Source of the DNA: Sitta carolinensis
Taxonomy: Eukaryota > Chordata > Aves > Passeriformes > Sittidae
Assembly (NCBI GenBank): GCA_032173965.1
Contig: CM063290.1
Coordinates: 10,565,501-10,629,500, forward strand
Direction: 5' to 3'
DNA: 64,000 nt
Of the stretch, positions 38,511 through 49,380 are shown one piece after another. Every line of letters starts with the position of its first letter. Position 1 is the first letter of the stretch. A model generated the notes under the pieces. It was given only the letters and a program-made list of their open reading frames with translations. It did not search any database and was not told the DNA's origin. Made by a program: the position numbers and the translations under genes.

Positions 38511-41500
38511 TTTAATTTATTATTAATTACCATTTTTTTCATTTTAATAATAACATCCAACATCAGTGAATCTGATTTGTTCAGAGCAGGAAAGGGGAGA
38601 TGGAAACTTGAATCATTATTGGTTTCACTTTAAAGTTCTCTGCTATTTCTTTAAAGGAAATTATAAAAGTTGATGCCAGAGCTCTTCTTTTTGTTGCAAC
38701 TTGGTGCTTCTCAGCAGTGCCTATTTCTAGTTAAGAGAATCCTAGCATTTGGCAAATGACAACCCTTCAGTCTAATAGGTGGCACAGCACTCTTGTCTGG
38801 GAGTGTAAATGTTCTGAACTTAAGAATCTTTGCAGGTGGCACCCTCAATTTAGCAGAAACAAGAATAGCATCTATTGCCATTCCTGACAATTCTTACATC
38901 CCACAAAGCCATTTGAAAATGTAGAAGTTAGATAGTGGAGGATCACGTTTAGGTGCTTTGAAAACCCATTGTGTACAAAATAGCTGAATATCAGCCTGAG
39001 GTGTCATCCACCTAATGTTATCCATTGAGGAAAGGCCTTTTAAAATTTTTCTTCTTTCTCACATACTGTTTCCCTTCTTGATATTTTCTAAAAAACTTGT
39101 CATATTCCTATTTGTCATCCTAAAGAGAAAAAAAGAAGTTCCTGCCTAATCTTGAGTTAGTGAAGGTTAATGTGGAAGGAAGGTGACTGTTTATACCAGT
39201 AAGAAAATGAAGAGCTGCTGGTGGAGCCACCACTACTGATAGAGAGCTGGAATTGAAATACTCACAGGTTATTCAAGGTGCCTGAAGACGATTGAAAGGA
39301 GGAGATACCATAGGTCAGAATTACTGCAAGCTAACCATTTCCATCACAAAGTTAGATCAGTGAATGCTTCCCATTGTTCTCTAAGATTGGATATGGCCTC
39401 AGGACCAACCCATTTTGCAGCCAATTTGCTGCTCAGGCCACGTCCATAACCAAAACTCATCTTCTGCTTTTGTACAAAGGGACACTTCGCATAAGAAGCA
39501 TCATCTGATCTTGTTGGAGCACGTAAAGTCAGAAAAGAGTAGAAGAGATTGAATAAATGACTTTCCACTTGGAGAGGCTGGTCTTGCTGAAATGGTATTA
39601 AAATCTTTCAAGCCAGCCTTCCTAAATGGTCAGAGAACTTTCTTTCCAGATGTTACTGAAACTCCTTGTTGTTAAATCCCAGGTTGAAGGTGCTAAGTCT
39701 GCCTTTTATGTGTTATTTGCTGCAAGAGGCCAATACTGATGCTGCATTTCCAAGTGCTGGGTGATGGTCACACAAGCCCGGAGCCTTAGTCAGTCCCTTC
39801 TCCAAAGAATTTGTGACTGGTGCAATCAGACAAGGTGGGGATTTTTACAAAGGCAGTTTTTAGCTGGTATGGGCACAGAGGAAGCTGCTCTCAAAAATAT
39901 TATTATCCAGTTGATGTGGACAGCACAAGGGAATATACCCAGGTTTTTGCAACAACTGATTTGATTATTTGGCAACAGAAAGATACACTGTCAATAGGCT
40001 TCTTCCACTTGTTTTGGGAATGCAGTATCCTCTGTTCAGTCATCTCTTTGCATGTTTGCTCCCCAAGGTCTATAAAGTGGTACCAGATATGCTCTGAGAT
40101 GCAGGGAGTTTCTGGCAGAAAATAGGAATCCACATCTGTAGAGTCCTCCAACAGAAGGACTAGTTTTCTGCTCTCGTTCTTGGAATTTTGTCCCTGCCAT
40201 TGAGTTTTGCCTCCTGCTTTCATTTCTTGCCCTTCTTTGCTGTTAGCTTTTCTTCATTCTTCCTGGACTGGAGGTAATAGCTCCTTTTAGCAGCAATACT
40301 CATGTCAGCACTTTTCTGTCCTTGTAATCATGTATTTATATGTATTTGCTTTAATTTTCAAATAGCCCATCTAGCAAAGGAGGATGGCACAGGGCAGATG
40401 CAATGGGACCTGCTCTTCCTTATGTGGAGTTGCTAAGATGTCAGGCTCAATTATGTGACCATTTTCCCATTGGGGCAGGCTGCTTCCACCTTCCAGACTG
40501 GTCCTGCACTTTGGCACTTCTTCACAACATGTAACAGAATGACCTCCAAGGCAGTTCAGCTGAACTCGTGATTTGTGTGAGCTTTGAAAAGGTTTGGGAA
40601 ATGCACTCATATAAAGGGTAGTAGATGCCTTAATTTCTGCCCATAGACAAATTTTTGTGCCTCTGAAATATAAATAATGCCCATGCAACTCTTACTGAGA
40701 CACTTTGGGACCCAGGAACTTTTGAGATTTTTTGTGTTGGCAAATAGTAGGGAATTAGGATACATAAAAATATCTGCTTGTAGCCCACAAGTTCACTGAT
40801 GAATTAATTTCTTTTGAGACCTCAGAATATTCCCTCCTTCCCTAAACATTGGAACTTGAAGTATTAATTTCTTCTTTAGAGCATGAACCCTGTGATCAGC
40901 AAGCTCAATGTCCGAGAGTATCTTCACTAAAAGACAATACCCAAATAATCAATTAGCAATAAAATCAAACTAGTTTGACACTGCAACTCCTAAATATCTT
41001 TGGAAAATAATTTTCAGAACTACAGTTGTATAACTGTGATTCTCTGGGAACGTTCATCTGGGAAGGACCAAAGTGCTTCCCAGGTACCGCATAGAACCTT
41101 GAATTCAGGTCGGTCCTGTATTAGCAGTTTTGAAAAGTACTACTATTTGGGAGAAAAATTTTACAAAAGACCTTGAAATAATTTAGAAAATGAATATACT
41201 TTACATTTGAAAATGTTAAGGCTATTAGTTAAGGCTTCTAAGTAACACTGACACTATCACAGCTGTTAATATCTAGTCCATTTAGTTGCTGCCTTGGAGC
41301 TCTTTACAATACAAGCCAGCTTAGTTAATGAGTGCAGTTCTGTGTTATTAGTTACCCAAAATCGGCTGGAAAAGCTGCTGGCTTTTATTTCTGAAATGGA
41401 ACTGAATGTGCTCCGTCTCCAGTGATGGGAACGAAGAATCATTCCGTCAATTTCCTTCCTGCCAGCTGATGCCAGGGTCAGAGAAGTAGGTCACACCTTT

Positions 41501-43950
41501 CTGGTTTTGAGATGGAGCAATACTTATTTTAGACCAATTTGCTCTGAGCACGGAGCTCATCTGTTGGGTTGAACCAGGGCATTGTTGCTTTCTCTAGTGC
41601 ATTGTTCTCTTCTCCCGCTAATTATCTCCAAATGTTTCTTCTGCCTGGAACACAGTAGTAGTGATGAATAATGGGCTATCTTCTCTTAACCCTTTGACCT
41701 GTAATTTGGCTTTCCACTCCCACCTAGATGCTTTCACTTTCCTGCCTCCACCAGCACTCTGTCAGTCTGACACCCGGCTGTATTAGATTTGCTGCCCCAT
41801 AACCTCCTTTCTTCTGTTCTGCAAATTGAGTAGGAGAGTGCAGGAGTGTGGTCTTGGTTCCAGCATTTACTGTCAGGATCATGGTGCTTGCTTTACATGT
41901 GTTACTGCGGATAAAGGGACATCTCACATGCCTGTGGCACCAGGAGGGGGAGCAGCCAGTCACTCCAGGCCACCTGCTTTTGAGATGACCTGCCCAGAAA
42001 AGCTGTTGAAGCTGCTGATTTGTAGGACTTGTTGCAAGATAATTCTAAAAGATGGGGTTTAATTGCCATCACTTTGGGTAAACAACAGTGCCTCTCAGAT
42101 GGGCTTTCCTTATGAAGGGTAGGCTGCAGATATTAGACACATCATATGTGAACAGATACGTGAGAATTGAAACCTGAAGAAAGTGGGGGGCGGCACCTGT
42201 GGGTTCTTACAGGTGATTGAAGTTAGTGGGAAGAAGGAGAGGGGAGACTTGCTGCAGATGAGTCATGGAGACAGTGCTTGAAGGAAATTTGACTAGGGCA
42301 TATACTATCCTACAAAATAGTACAATGTCCAAGCACGTTCTCATTACACTCCTTTACACTTCAAATCCTTTTTGCTTCAATTTGGTGGTATTTTTTTTCC
42401 AATTTAGAAAACTGAGCTCAGCATGTGGAGCTATTGAATGCAGGTGTAGTCCCTTTGGGAGGGGACCTTTGGGGGCCTGGCAGGTGTAGTCCCCTGGGCC
42501 AGCACTCCAATTTCAGCACTGGCTGGTGCAGTGTGCCACATCTGTGCTGTCTCCCAGAGCGCTCCCTCAGGTCACTGGCAACACCTTTCAGCCTTGACAA
42601 AACACTCAGAGGCAACTGCAAGCCTTTCCTCCATGGGAGAGCATGAACACTGAGTGCAGTGGGCTTCTGCTCTCTGCCTGCCTGGGTCCTGCACCTTCCC
42701 ATGCTGTTTCCACAGAGAAATGCCTCAGAGTAATTGCAAAGGCCAATGCACTGTCATTACATTTGGCTTGTTTTATAACTGTCCAGCCTTGTAAAGCCCT
42801 GGCATTTGGTTAGGTTGGAAGCAGATCACAGTTGGAATAGCACTGCTCCATGTCTCTGGTGAGAAAGGCTGAGCTTTTGTTTATGTTGGTGTTGTCTGCC
42901 CTGCAGCTCACAAGGGCTGGGCTGAGGCTGGTGATGCTATGATGCTTTTGGAAGTCTCTCTGGAGGCTTCACAACGTTGAAACTGGCTCCTACCTCTTCT
43001 CCATTGCTCTCAAATATCAGCTCTTGTCCAAGTCTCTTCTCATCTGGTACCACAGCTCAGGAACCAGTATTCCATCTTGGGTACAGAATGGCCTGTTAAT
43101 CCTGGACAGTTTGGTGTGGAGAAGAGTTTCTTTAGGCTCATGGCTTTTTCTTTGTAGAGACAGGTAATGACTGGGGAAGAGAAGCTACCCCAATAGCTGA
43201 AGGCTGTGTGACAGTTCTTGGATCTGCTGTCACTGTTGTGTCCACACAGCCTATGAAGTGAATTTGCCAAGGTGGAAGTCAGTGCCTACAGCTGAAAGAC
43301 AATTCTTTGTGACAAGAACCTTGATATTTGTAGACCGTAATTACACAAAGAGACCATGCTGCTAATCTAATCTCACATTCTGCCTCATTCAGATGAGACC
43401 TGTACCTGTAATGTCTGCATCAAGGCTAATAATTCACAGTTAAGCTACAGTATGTGTTTTAGGATAACAGCAAATCTTGTTTTAAGAGCTCCAAGGGTGG
43501 AGAATAAAACTCTTCCCTACATCATTTGTTCAAGTGATTAACTACTGGCATTATTGCAAGTTTTAATTTCCAAATACTCGTATTATTTCCAGTTTGATTT
43601 TTCCCAGCTTTTACTTTGAGCTTCTGGATCTGGTTATAGTTTTGTTTATTAGATTTTTGAAGTCCTCTAACATCTCTCACAGTCCCCTGCTGAGAAATGT
43701 TAATAGAGTTAGATCAAATCACCTCCAAACCTTCCCTTTGGTAAACCAAACAGGGATATGGAAAGACTTCAGCAGCCCGATCTTTCTCGCTCGCTGCAAC
43801 ATCTGGAATTGAGTGATGTGTGAGGTTGAATCAATCATCTGTTCAGAGCAGCATCTGACCACCTATTTGATGATGCTTAAATACATCCCGTGGAAAGTAC
43901 TTCTTTTGCTTGTGGCTGTTTTCTAGACCAAAACCATCTGTGAATATTTT
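38511..43950. other. non-coding stretch
   Basis: No gene recognised. The first 250 bp are very AT-rich, with several TAAT/ATTA words. The rest is mixed single-copy sequence with frames of up to 106 codons on both strands. None is recognised. Confidence 0.45.
42440..42493 (+). repeat. 14-bp direct repeat, 40-bp period
   Basis: GCAGGTGTAGTCCC occurs at 42440-42453 and again at 42480-42493. The intervening sequence is G-rich. It looks like a local duplication whose spacer has diverged. Confidence 0.8.
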
Positions 43951-43954
43951 CCAC

Positions 43955-44105
43955 TGCCGAACCCGAGGAACCCGGGCCCGGAGCCGAGGGCAGGCGGTAC
44001 CTGCCGTGCTGCCGGGGGCTGCGCAGGGGCTGCGGCTGAGGTGCGGCACCGCCGGGGCCGGGGCGCACCGGGCAGCGGCGGCTTCTGCCTCGGGAAATCC
44101 GACTT
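43955..44105. promoter_or_regulatory. CpG island 2
   Basis: A compact stretch of about 150 bp contains roughly twenty CpGs, with clusters such as CCGCCGGGGCCGGGGCG, between flanks almost devoid of CpG. It is sharper than the island at 26.5 kb. A short transcription-start or enhancer island is the likely reading. A 109-codon plus frame (43910-44239) crosses it, but its Ala/Arg/Gly composition reflects GC content, and minus-strand frames do the same. A near-consensus CTCF site lies about 65 bp to the right. Confidence 0.6.
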
Positions 44106-44170
44106 GCCCATTTCTTACCAGACTATCGCAATCTGCTTACTGCTCCCAGTTTTCTGTCGCTTATTTGCTA

Positions 44171-44184
44171 TTGCCCTCTAGTGG
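44171..44184 (-). promoter_or_regulatory. CTCF-type site
   Basis: The minus strand reads CCACTAGAGGGCAA. It agrees with the CTCF core consensus CCASYAGRKGGCRS at all positions but the last. CTCF is the vertebrate insulator and loop-anchoring factor, and the motif orientation matters for loop direction. The position just outside CpG island 2 adds plausibility. It is the best match that I found by eye in the window. Confidence 0.5.
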
Positions 44185-46571
44185 AAATAGCGTGGCCGGT
44201 GGCTTGGCTTCCCAGACGCTGTTTGCTCCCCTGTCTTAATACTCTGGGGCGATCTTCTTGGTCATATGATGCTGCAATATTGTTTACGTGGATTTTAACA
44301 CATAGCTTTGGTTTTCAGTTTCGTTCTACGCAGAAAACAAATATCTGGTCTCTGCAATTGATAACTAATGTGGAGATATGTCTGGGAGTAGAGCAGACTT
44401 CCCTGCTCATCAATGTGCTTTACAAGGGAAACTGCAGAAGATGTTTCCATTTCAGGCTTAGAATAATTCAGTCGTGCAGAGTCAGAATTCTGAAGTGAAC
44501 TTTGTGTATGCTGCTATCACTCACCAGCCTGGTACAAGGAGTGATCTTCTCTGGAAGCAGAAATACTGCCTTTTTACTGTTTGTATTTCTATCTGAAGTC
44601 TTTGCTTTTATTATAAAGAGTGAACTATTTAAAGCACACTCTTTCCAATCAATCATTTCACTTTGTCAGACAAGCCAAATCATTTATTGAATGATCTTGG
44701 CTAATCAAAGTCTGTCTTCTTATAGAGATCCTAGAAGATTGTTTATTAATGAGACCTAGATTTTTTTTTCCCTGGTTGTAGTGCAGGGAGATCTTAATAA
44801 GCAATGAATTGCTGTGTCTGCAATCACTTTTGAGAGGCTTAAAAGGAAAACAATAATACTATGACTAATATGATTGCTCTCCCTACACTGCCATCCGGCG
44901 GATGCAAAATTCATTTCCTTTTGTAAATGTGAAGGGAAATTCTCCTACTGATATCACAGCTTGCAAACTTGGACCAAGCTGATTCTTACTCGTAATGCAA
45001 TTTCCAGACCAGAGAGGAAAATGTTGGTTATTCTTTAATTTTAGTTGTTTCATATTAGTAAAAGAAGATTTCCAGTCTCTCATCTACAAAAAACATCCTC
45101 TATTTTGTAATGGAAACCTGTTTGGATCTTGAAAAAGGGCTCTGAACGCTTCCCAGATTCTCTGCTCTCGGTATCTGGCATGGAGAGCCCAAGCCTGAGG
45201 ATTGAGCACTGCTGCTGTGGCTGATTCTGGAAAAAAGGCTGAGTTCTGATGTTGATTTTCACATAATCAGTGTGTGGTTTATTAACAACAGAGCCTAGGG
45301 TCAGATGCAGCACTGAATTTTTGGTTTGGGGTAGAGAGTTTTGGGGACTCTTTACTTTTTCCCTCTGGGATTGAAGACCGAAATAAATAAAAACAATTTT
45401 TAGTTTTTGATGCTCACAGCCTCCTATCTGCTGGTCTGCAAGTGGGACCTCACAATGAGATGCTTCCCAGTGCAGCAAGACTCGCTGACCACCACTGACT
45501 GTGTTGGATACTTCACTGTTCCAGAGGAAGCCAGAGAAGTGAGTACTGGGAATGGATGGAGGCAATGTGAAAGACTGAGTCCTTCAGCTGAGCACACAGC
45601 TGTTAGGCCTCTGTCATTGCCTGCATCTCTCTCTCTTTCTGGATCCTACATAAATCCATGCAAGAGCTGCAGCAATAAGATTTCTTATGCTTCTCTGCAG
45701 GGGAGCTGTGGAAGTGGAGCAGAACAGGACCAACTCTGGCGTTTTGACTGCTGCAGGTGAGCCAGGAAATCACCAGGAAGTGGCATCCATCCCCTGGAGA
45801 CACCATGGCCCATGCTAGTTATGGTACCAGTCCTTACATGGGAGCCTTGGGTTTTTCTTCAGAGCCCATCAGCTCTCCAAAGGGATTCTGCAGTGTGGGG
45901 TATTTGGGGCCAGGAAGGTCCCAGTCTGGAGGTGGGAAGTCCTGCTGCCTCACAGTGCTGCCAGCGTGCTCCAGCCCTGAGTCATTCCCTTGCCTGTTTG
46001 CTTTTGGTATTTATTTATTTACCACCGAGGTGTCGTCCCAGAGCAGGCTGATTGTGCCGAGCTCCTTCGGTGGCCTGGTGGCTGCTGCCAGCTCTGTCAA
46101 AGTCCTGCAGTGCTGGGAGTGTTTCACCCAGAGGCGAGGGCGAGAGAATCATGTTCCTGTGAGAGCAACGCCACCACAAGCTCCCATCAGAAGCGTGCTT
46201 GGCTCTAGGTAATGAGTGCAGCAGCACAGGGTAAACTGCTTTCACCCTCGCCACAGAGCCCCCGGCGCCCAGATCTGCTCCCTGAACTGGCTGGGGGGGT
46301 AGAAAGAGGTTAAGAGGCATATCCTTTGCTGTAATTATATCCTGTTGCTAGAGATATTGTGCTCTGCTTAAAGAAATCATCATAATGCAGCCTCCCAGAG
46401 AAGGTAATTACTGTGCATCTTATGAACGGCTGCATGTGAATGTCTGCTCAAGCTGCTGTCAGCAGCAAGTTTCAACACATCTTACATACCAGGCATTTCA
46501 CAGCCCTAGTTTTATTTGTTTTCATCACCCCTTGCCTTGTGCTTTAGTTTTCATTAATGGATCTGGGGGTA
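44185..46571. other. non-coding stretch
   Basis: No gene recognised. Overlapping frames at 45080-45565 (161 codons, minus), 45407-45760 (117, plus) and 45757-46212 (151, plus) have no recognisable domain. A segment from about 45420 to 45540 is bounded by an acceptor-like ...CTCACAG and a donor-like AAGTGAGTA and could be an exon, but this is weak. The part at 46.03-46.28 kb is moderately CpG-enriched. Confidence 0.4.
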
Positions 46572-46591
46572 TTTTTTTTTTTTTGTGTTGG

Positions 46592-46637
<46 letters not shown>
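46572..46637. repeat. compound poly(T) tract, up to 33 T
   Basis: A T13 run at 46572-46584 is followed by T-rich DNA and a pure T33 run at 46605-46637, the longest homopolymer in the window. It could be the poly(A) tail of an inverted retroposon on the right, but no retroposon body is recognised there. Confidence 0.9.
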
Positions 46638-46640
<3 letters not shown>

Positions 46641-47755
46641 GGGCCAGAGTTCATGTCTTTGATGGAGCATTTGGGTGGTGGCCACAGCTCTTATTCTCTT
46701 ATTTGCTGCATTTCCATTGCTCTGTGGTGGCTTGAGGGGGACCATCTGGAAGATGTTTTTTCTGAGCCATTCCCAAATGGCAGGATCTGAGTGGGCCCTG
46801 GATTCCTGTTCTGATCCCAGATAAGATGGACTATACCACAGTTGACAAAACTTGGTGTCACTCTACTTTTAGCATAATTGCACAGACTTAAGCCCACAAG
46901 ACAACCTATTTTTCCTGTTGTACTTTCTGAGCTTCTTTCATGTTGAAAAAGGGTTGGTGAGTGATGTCAGTCCTTATTTGAGCTTTCCAAAACCAATCAC
47001 CTGCCTGCCTTGGTTGGCAACCAATGCACATGTCACTGTGTGGTGGCTTAAATTTTGGAGGCTCACAGCCTGATCATTCTAGGCATGGAGATTGCCATGT
47101 CCTCAGACCCTCATCCCTTGGCTTTGCAGGGGCATTTGAACCAAAGAGATGGGGCAATACCAAAGAGCCCTGGTTCATCACAGTAGGAGTAACCCAGCTA
47201 CTTTTTCTTTCTCAAAGGTCACTTGTGCTTGCCTTTCCCCAGCACTGTTTAATTTGCCTTCATGTTGTGCATGTAGGGCCAAAGTCTGTGACCATGGCAT
47301 CCTGCATTGCTTTACAAGCATCCTGCCCATCTCATGGACAGCTCAAGGGAAGTTTTGAAACTACTCCTTACATTTCCTCTTTGTACAAATGGCTGAGGCT
47401 TACTCTTGCAATGCTGAAGCTGATTTATCTTAGTACCCTCGGTGATTTATTGTGTTTGTGGCCAGTCTTCTGTGCCTGCTGAGTCTGCTATGTTGCATCC
47501 CGTGGTGGTTCCGTCCTGGCGCTGTGTCCATCCCTCTCTGTGATTCTTGGTGAAGCCTGAAAGGCAGCCTGGCTGCTGGAGGATGGAAGGTGCTGTAATA
47601 AATGTGAGCTCATAATGTTGTTAAAAATAACCGGAGCTAAATCATAAAGAAAAAATCAATCTTATTATTCAGTCCTAACCCAAGGGGGAAATGGACATGA
47701 GAGATTGGGCAATCCTTCTGTAAGTTCTTTCTTTAGACTATATTTAAAACATACT
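46638..47755. other. non-coding stretch
   Basis: No gene recognised. A 152-codon plus frame (47024-47482) has no recognised domain and no visible promoter context. Confidence 0.45.
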
Positions 47756-47830
47756 GAGAGCCAGATTCTCAGCTGGTGTCAATTGTTATTGACTGCAGTG
47801 GAGTGAAGCTGGTTTACACAAGTTGAGGCT
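47756..47830. repeat. degenerate palindromic amniote interspersed repeat
   Basis: 'gagccagattctcagctggt' at the left and 'agctggtttacacaagttga' at the right form imperfect inverted arms (CTCAGCTGGTGTCAATTG against CTCAACTTGTGTAAACCAG) around a centre containing GACTGCAGTGGAGT. I recall a near-identical palindromic repeat in turtle, crocodile and bird DNA (CAGATTCTCAGCTGGTGTAA arms around an ATTGACTTCAATGG centre), probably a short non-autonomous DNA element. Family assignment is from memory and uncertain, but the imperfect palindrome is directly visible. Confidence 0.55.
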
Positions 47831-48672
47831 GCTAAATGCTGGTATTTGGATGAAGCTGAGGCAGCTGGAATTACTTGTGCAGAAAACTCTAGTCTGATGC
47901 TGGTTCAAAAGCTCTGAGCTCTTCTGAGTGCTTGAGCCATTGGTGCTCTGATTTAGCAGCTCTTTTGGGGTGTGAATGGCTATGAAAAGACCTTTACTTG
48001 GGTCAAAAATTGCTCTAATCTTAACTAGGTTCTGCAACTCTGGTGTCTGTCATTATTCTGTAGTCACTGCTTTAGATGGGCTCCTCTGAAAAACTGCAAA
48101 ATTTCTTTCACTTGCTACTTCACTGGCATCATCTCCTGTCTAGACACTCTAATTATGAGAATCAGGGAGCATACAATGTGATGTGTAGATAAACCTGGAT
48201 AACTCCAAGGCAACCGAGTGCTGCTTCCATTTCTCCCCAACTGTGCTCCAAACTAGTTTTTGCCCATTTGTTGTCTGCTCCAGTATGAACATTAGCAAAG
48301 TGGGGACTGTACAGTACCCGGGCAATATTAATTTGACTTTTACATTCAAAAGCAAATGTTCCAAGCCAGAGAAATGGAGAGTCAGTCCTCAAATTGCAGT
48401 GGGTTAGCCTTCCCTACTTCTGTTTTTCAGTATGCCTAAAAACTCTCTATATTAAATAAACAACTTCCCCCGCCACCACTGTCAGCAGAATGCATTAAAT
48501 CTGTAAGCTGATTTGAGTAATTTTTGTGTACTCATATCCACTCTAATTCCCTTCTTATCCATGGACTTGTTCTTTATTTATGCCAGCACATACTGTATCC
48601 AAGCTCAACCTCCGTCTATTTCAGCATTTTTTTAATAAGAACTTTTAAAGCTACTGATTTAAAAGAAGACCA
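47831..48672. other. non-coding stretch
   Basis: Nothing recognised. It is AT-rich at the right end, where a plus-strand open frame (48524-49027, 167 codons) begins and runs into the next feature. Confidence 0.4.
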
Positions 48673-49380
48673 TCAAATAATCAATACAATACAGAATATT
48701 GGAATGCATTTTATTGTTTCAGTTGCTTTCCACAAGTATGTCACCTCCGAGAAGAAAAAAGTGCTTTTTTTTTTTCTGTTGCCCTTCTTTAATATGTCAT
48801 CTTTCCTGATTCCTTGCTGTAGCTGGTACCAGAGAGAATTGTCTGTAATACTTAGCAAGGCCCTGGGATTCAGAATCTTGCTCAAGTCTCTGCACTTGGA
48901 GTGCCACACGGATTTCCATGGGTCTCTGCAGGAGCTGGGGCATGTGAGAATAATCTGTTTGCTGCATTTTGACTCCAAATCAATGTGCTTTTCGTTTACT
49001 TTTTGTTTTCTTGGTAGCAACTTTTGAAAATCACGTACTGGTCCATAGGAGAAGTGCCTCCATGCAGCTCCTTTGCTCCAAGGGAGGCACTTTTTGCACT
49101 CCTGGCAGTGACATGGGTGAGTGAACGCTCTGGGATGTGTATTTAGCGTCCAGCTCTTTAAAGTCTGGATCAAAAAACATATTTTTATGTGTTCTGGCAA
49201 TAGAAGCATGCCATGAGCATGCATGACTTGAAAAAAAAATTGATAATAAAGCAGGTTAATGGGTGACTTGGATGAATCTCCTAGCTTTGGGCTCTGACAG
49301 GAGCTGTTGAGTTCGAGCTGCACAGTGCTGCCTCTTTGGGAAAATTTCACAGGTTTAATTAGAATCTGTTTCCCAGCCAA
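48673..49380 (-). other. longest open frame (235 codons), unrecognised
   Basis: This is an uninterrupted minus-strand frame of 235 codons, the longest in the window. The translation is basic. It has a cysteine/histidine cluster around residues 88-98 (HPCHCQECKKC), a lysine-rich stretch near residues 200-209 and a hydrophobic C-terminus. I recognise no family. The cysteine spacing does not fit a C2H2, RING or retroviral zinc-binding pattern closely enough to name. A 167-codon plus-strand frame overlaps it antisense. No CpG island, splice signal or poly(A) context ties it to a transcript, so it is most likely a chance frame or the worn remains of an old element. Confidence 0.15.

Noticed and set aside
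41935..41960. Second CTCF site at CCAGGAGGGGGAGC
   Set aside because: At least two mismatches at key core positions. Far weaker than the site at 44171.
43910..44239. 109-codon frame across CpG island 2 as a coding exon
   Set aside because: Its Ala/Arg/Gly composition follows the GC content. Opposite-strand frames are equally open and no convincing donor site was found.
45420..45545. Internal coding exon between acceptor-like and donor-like sites
   Set aside because: Both splice matches are common by chance, and the peptide has no recognised homologue.
47024..47482. 152-codon plus-strand frame
   Set aside because: No recognisable family, no supporting signals. Plausible chance frame.
49300..49330. 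tRNA gene suggested by GTTCGAG-like B-box word
   Set aside because: No cloverleaf, A box or acceptor stem can be drawn around it.
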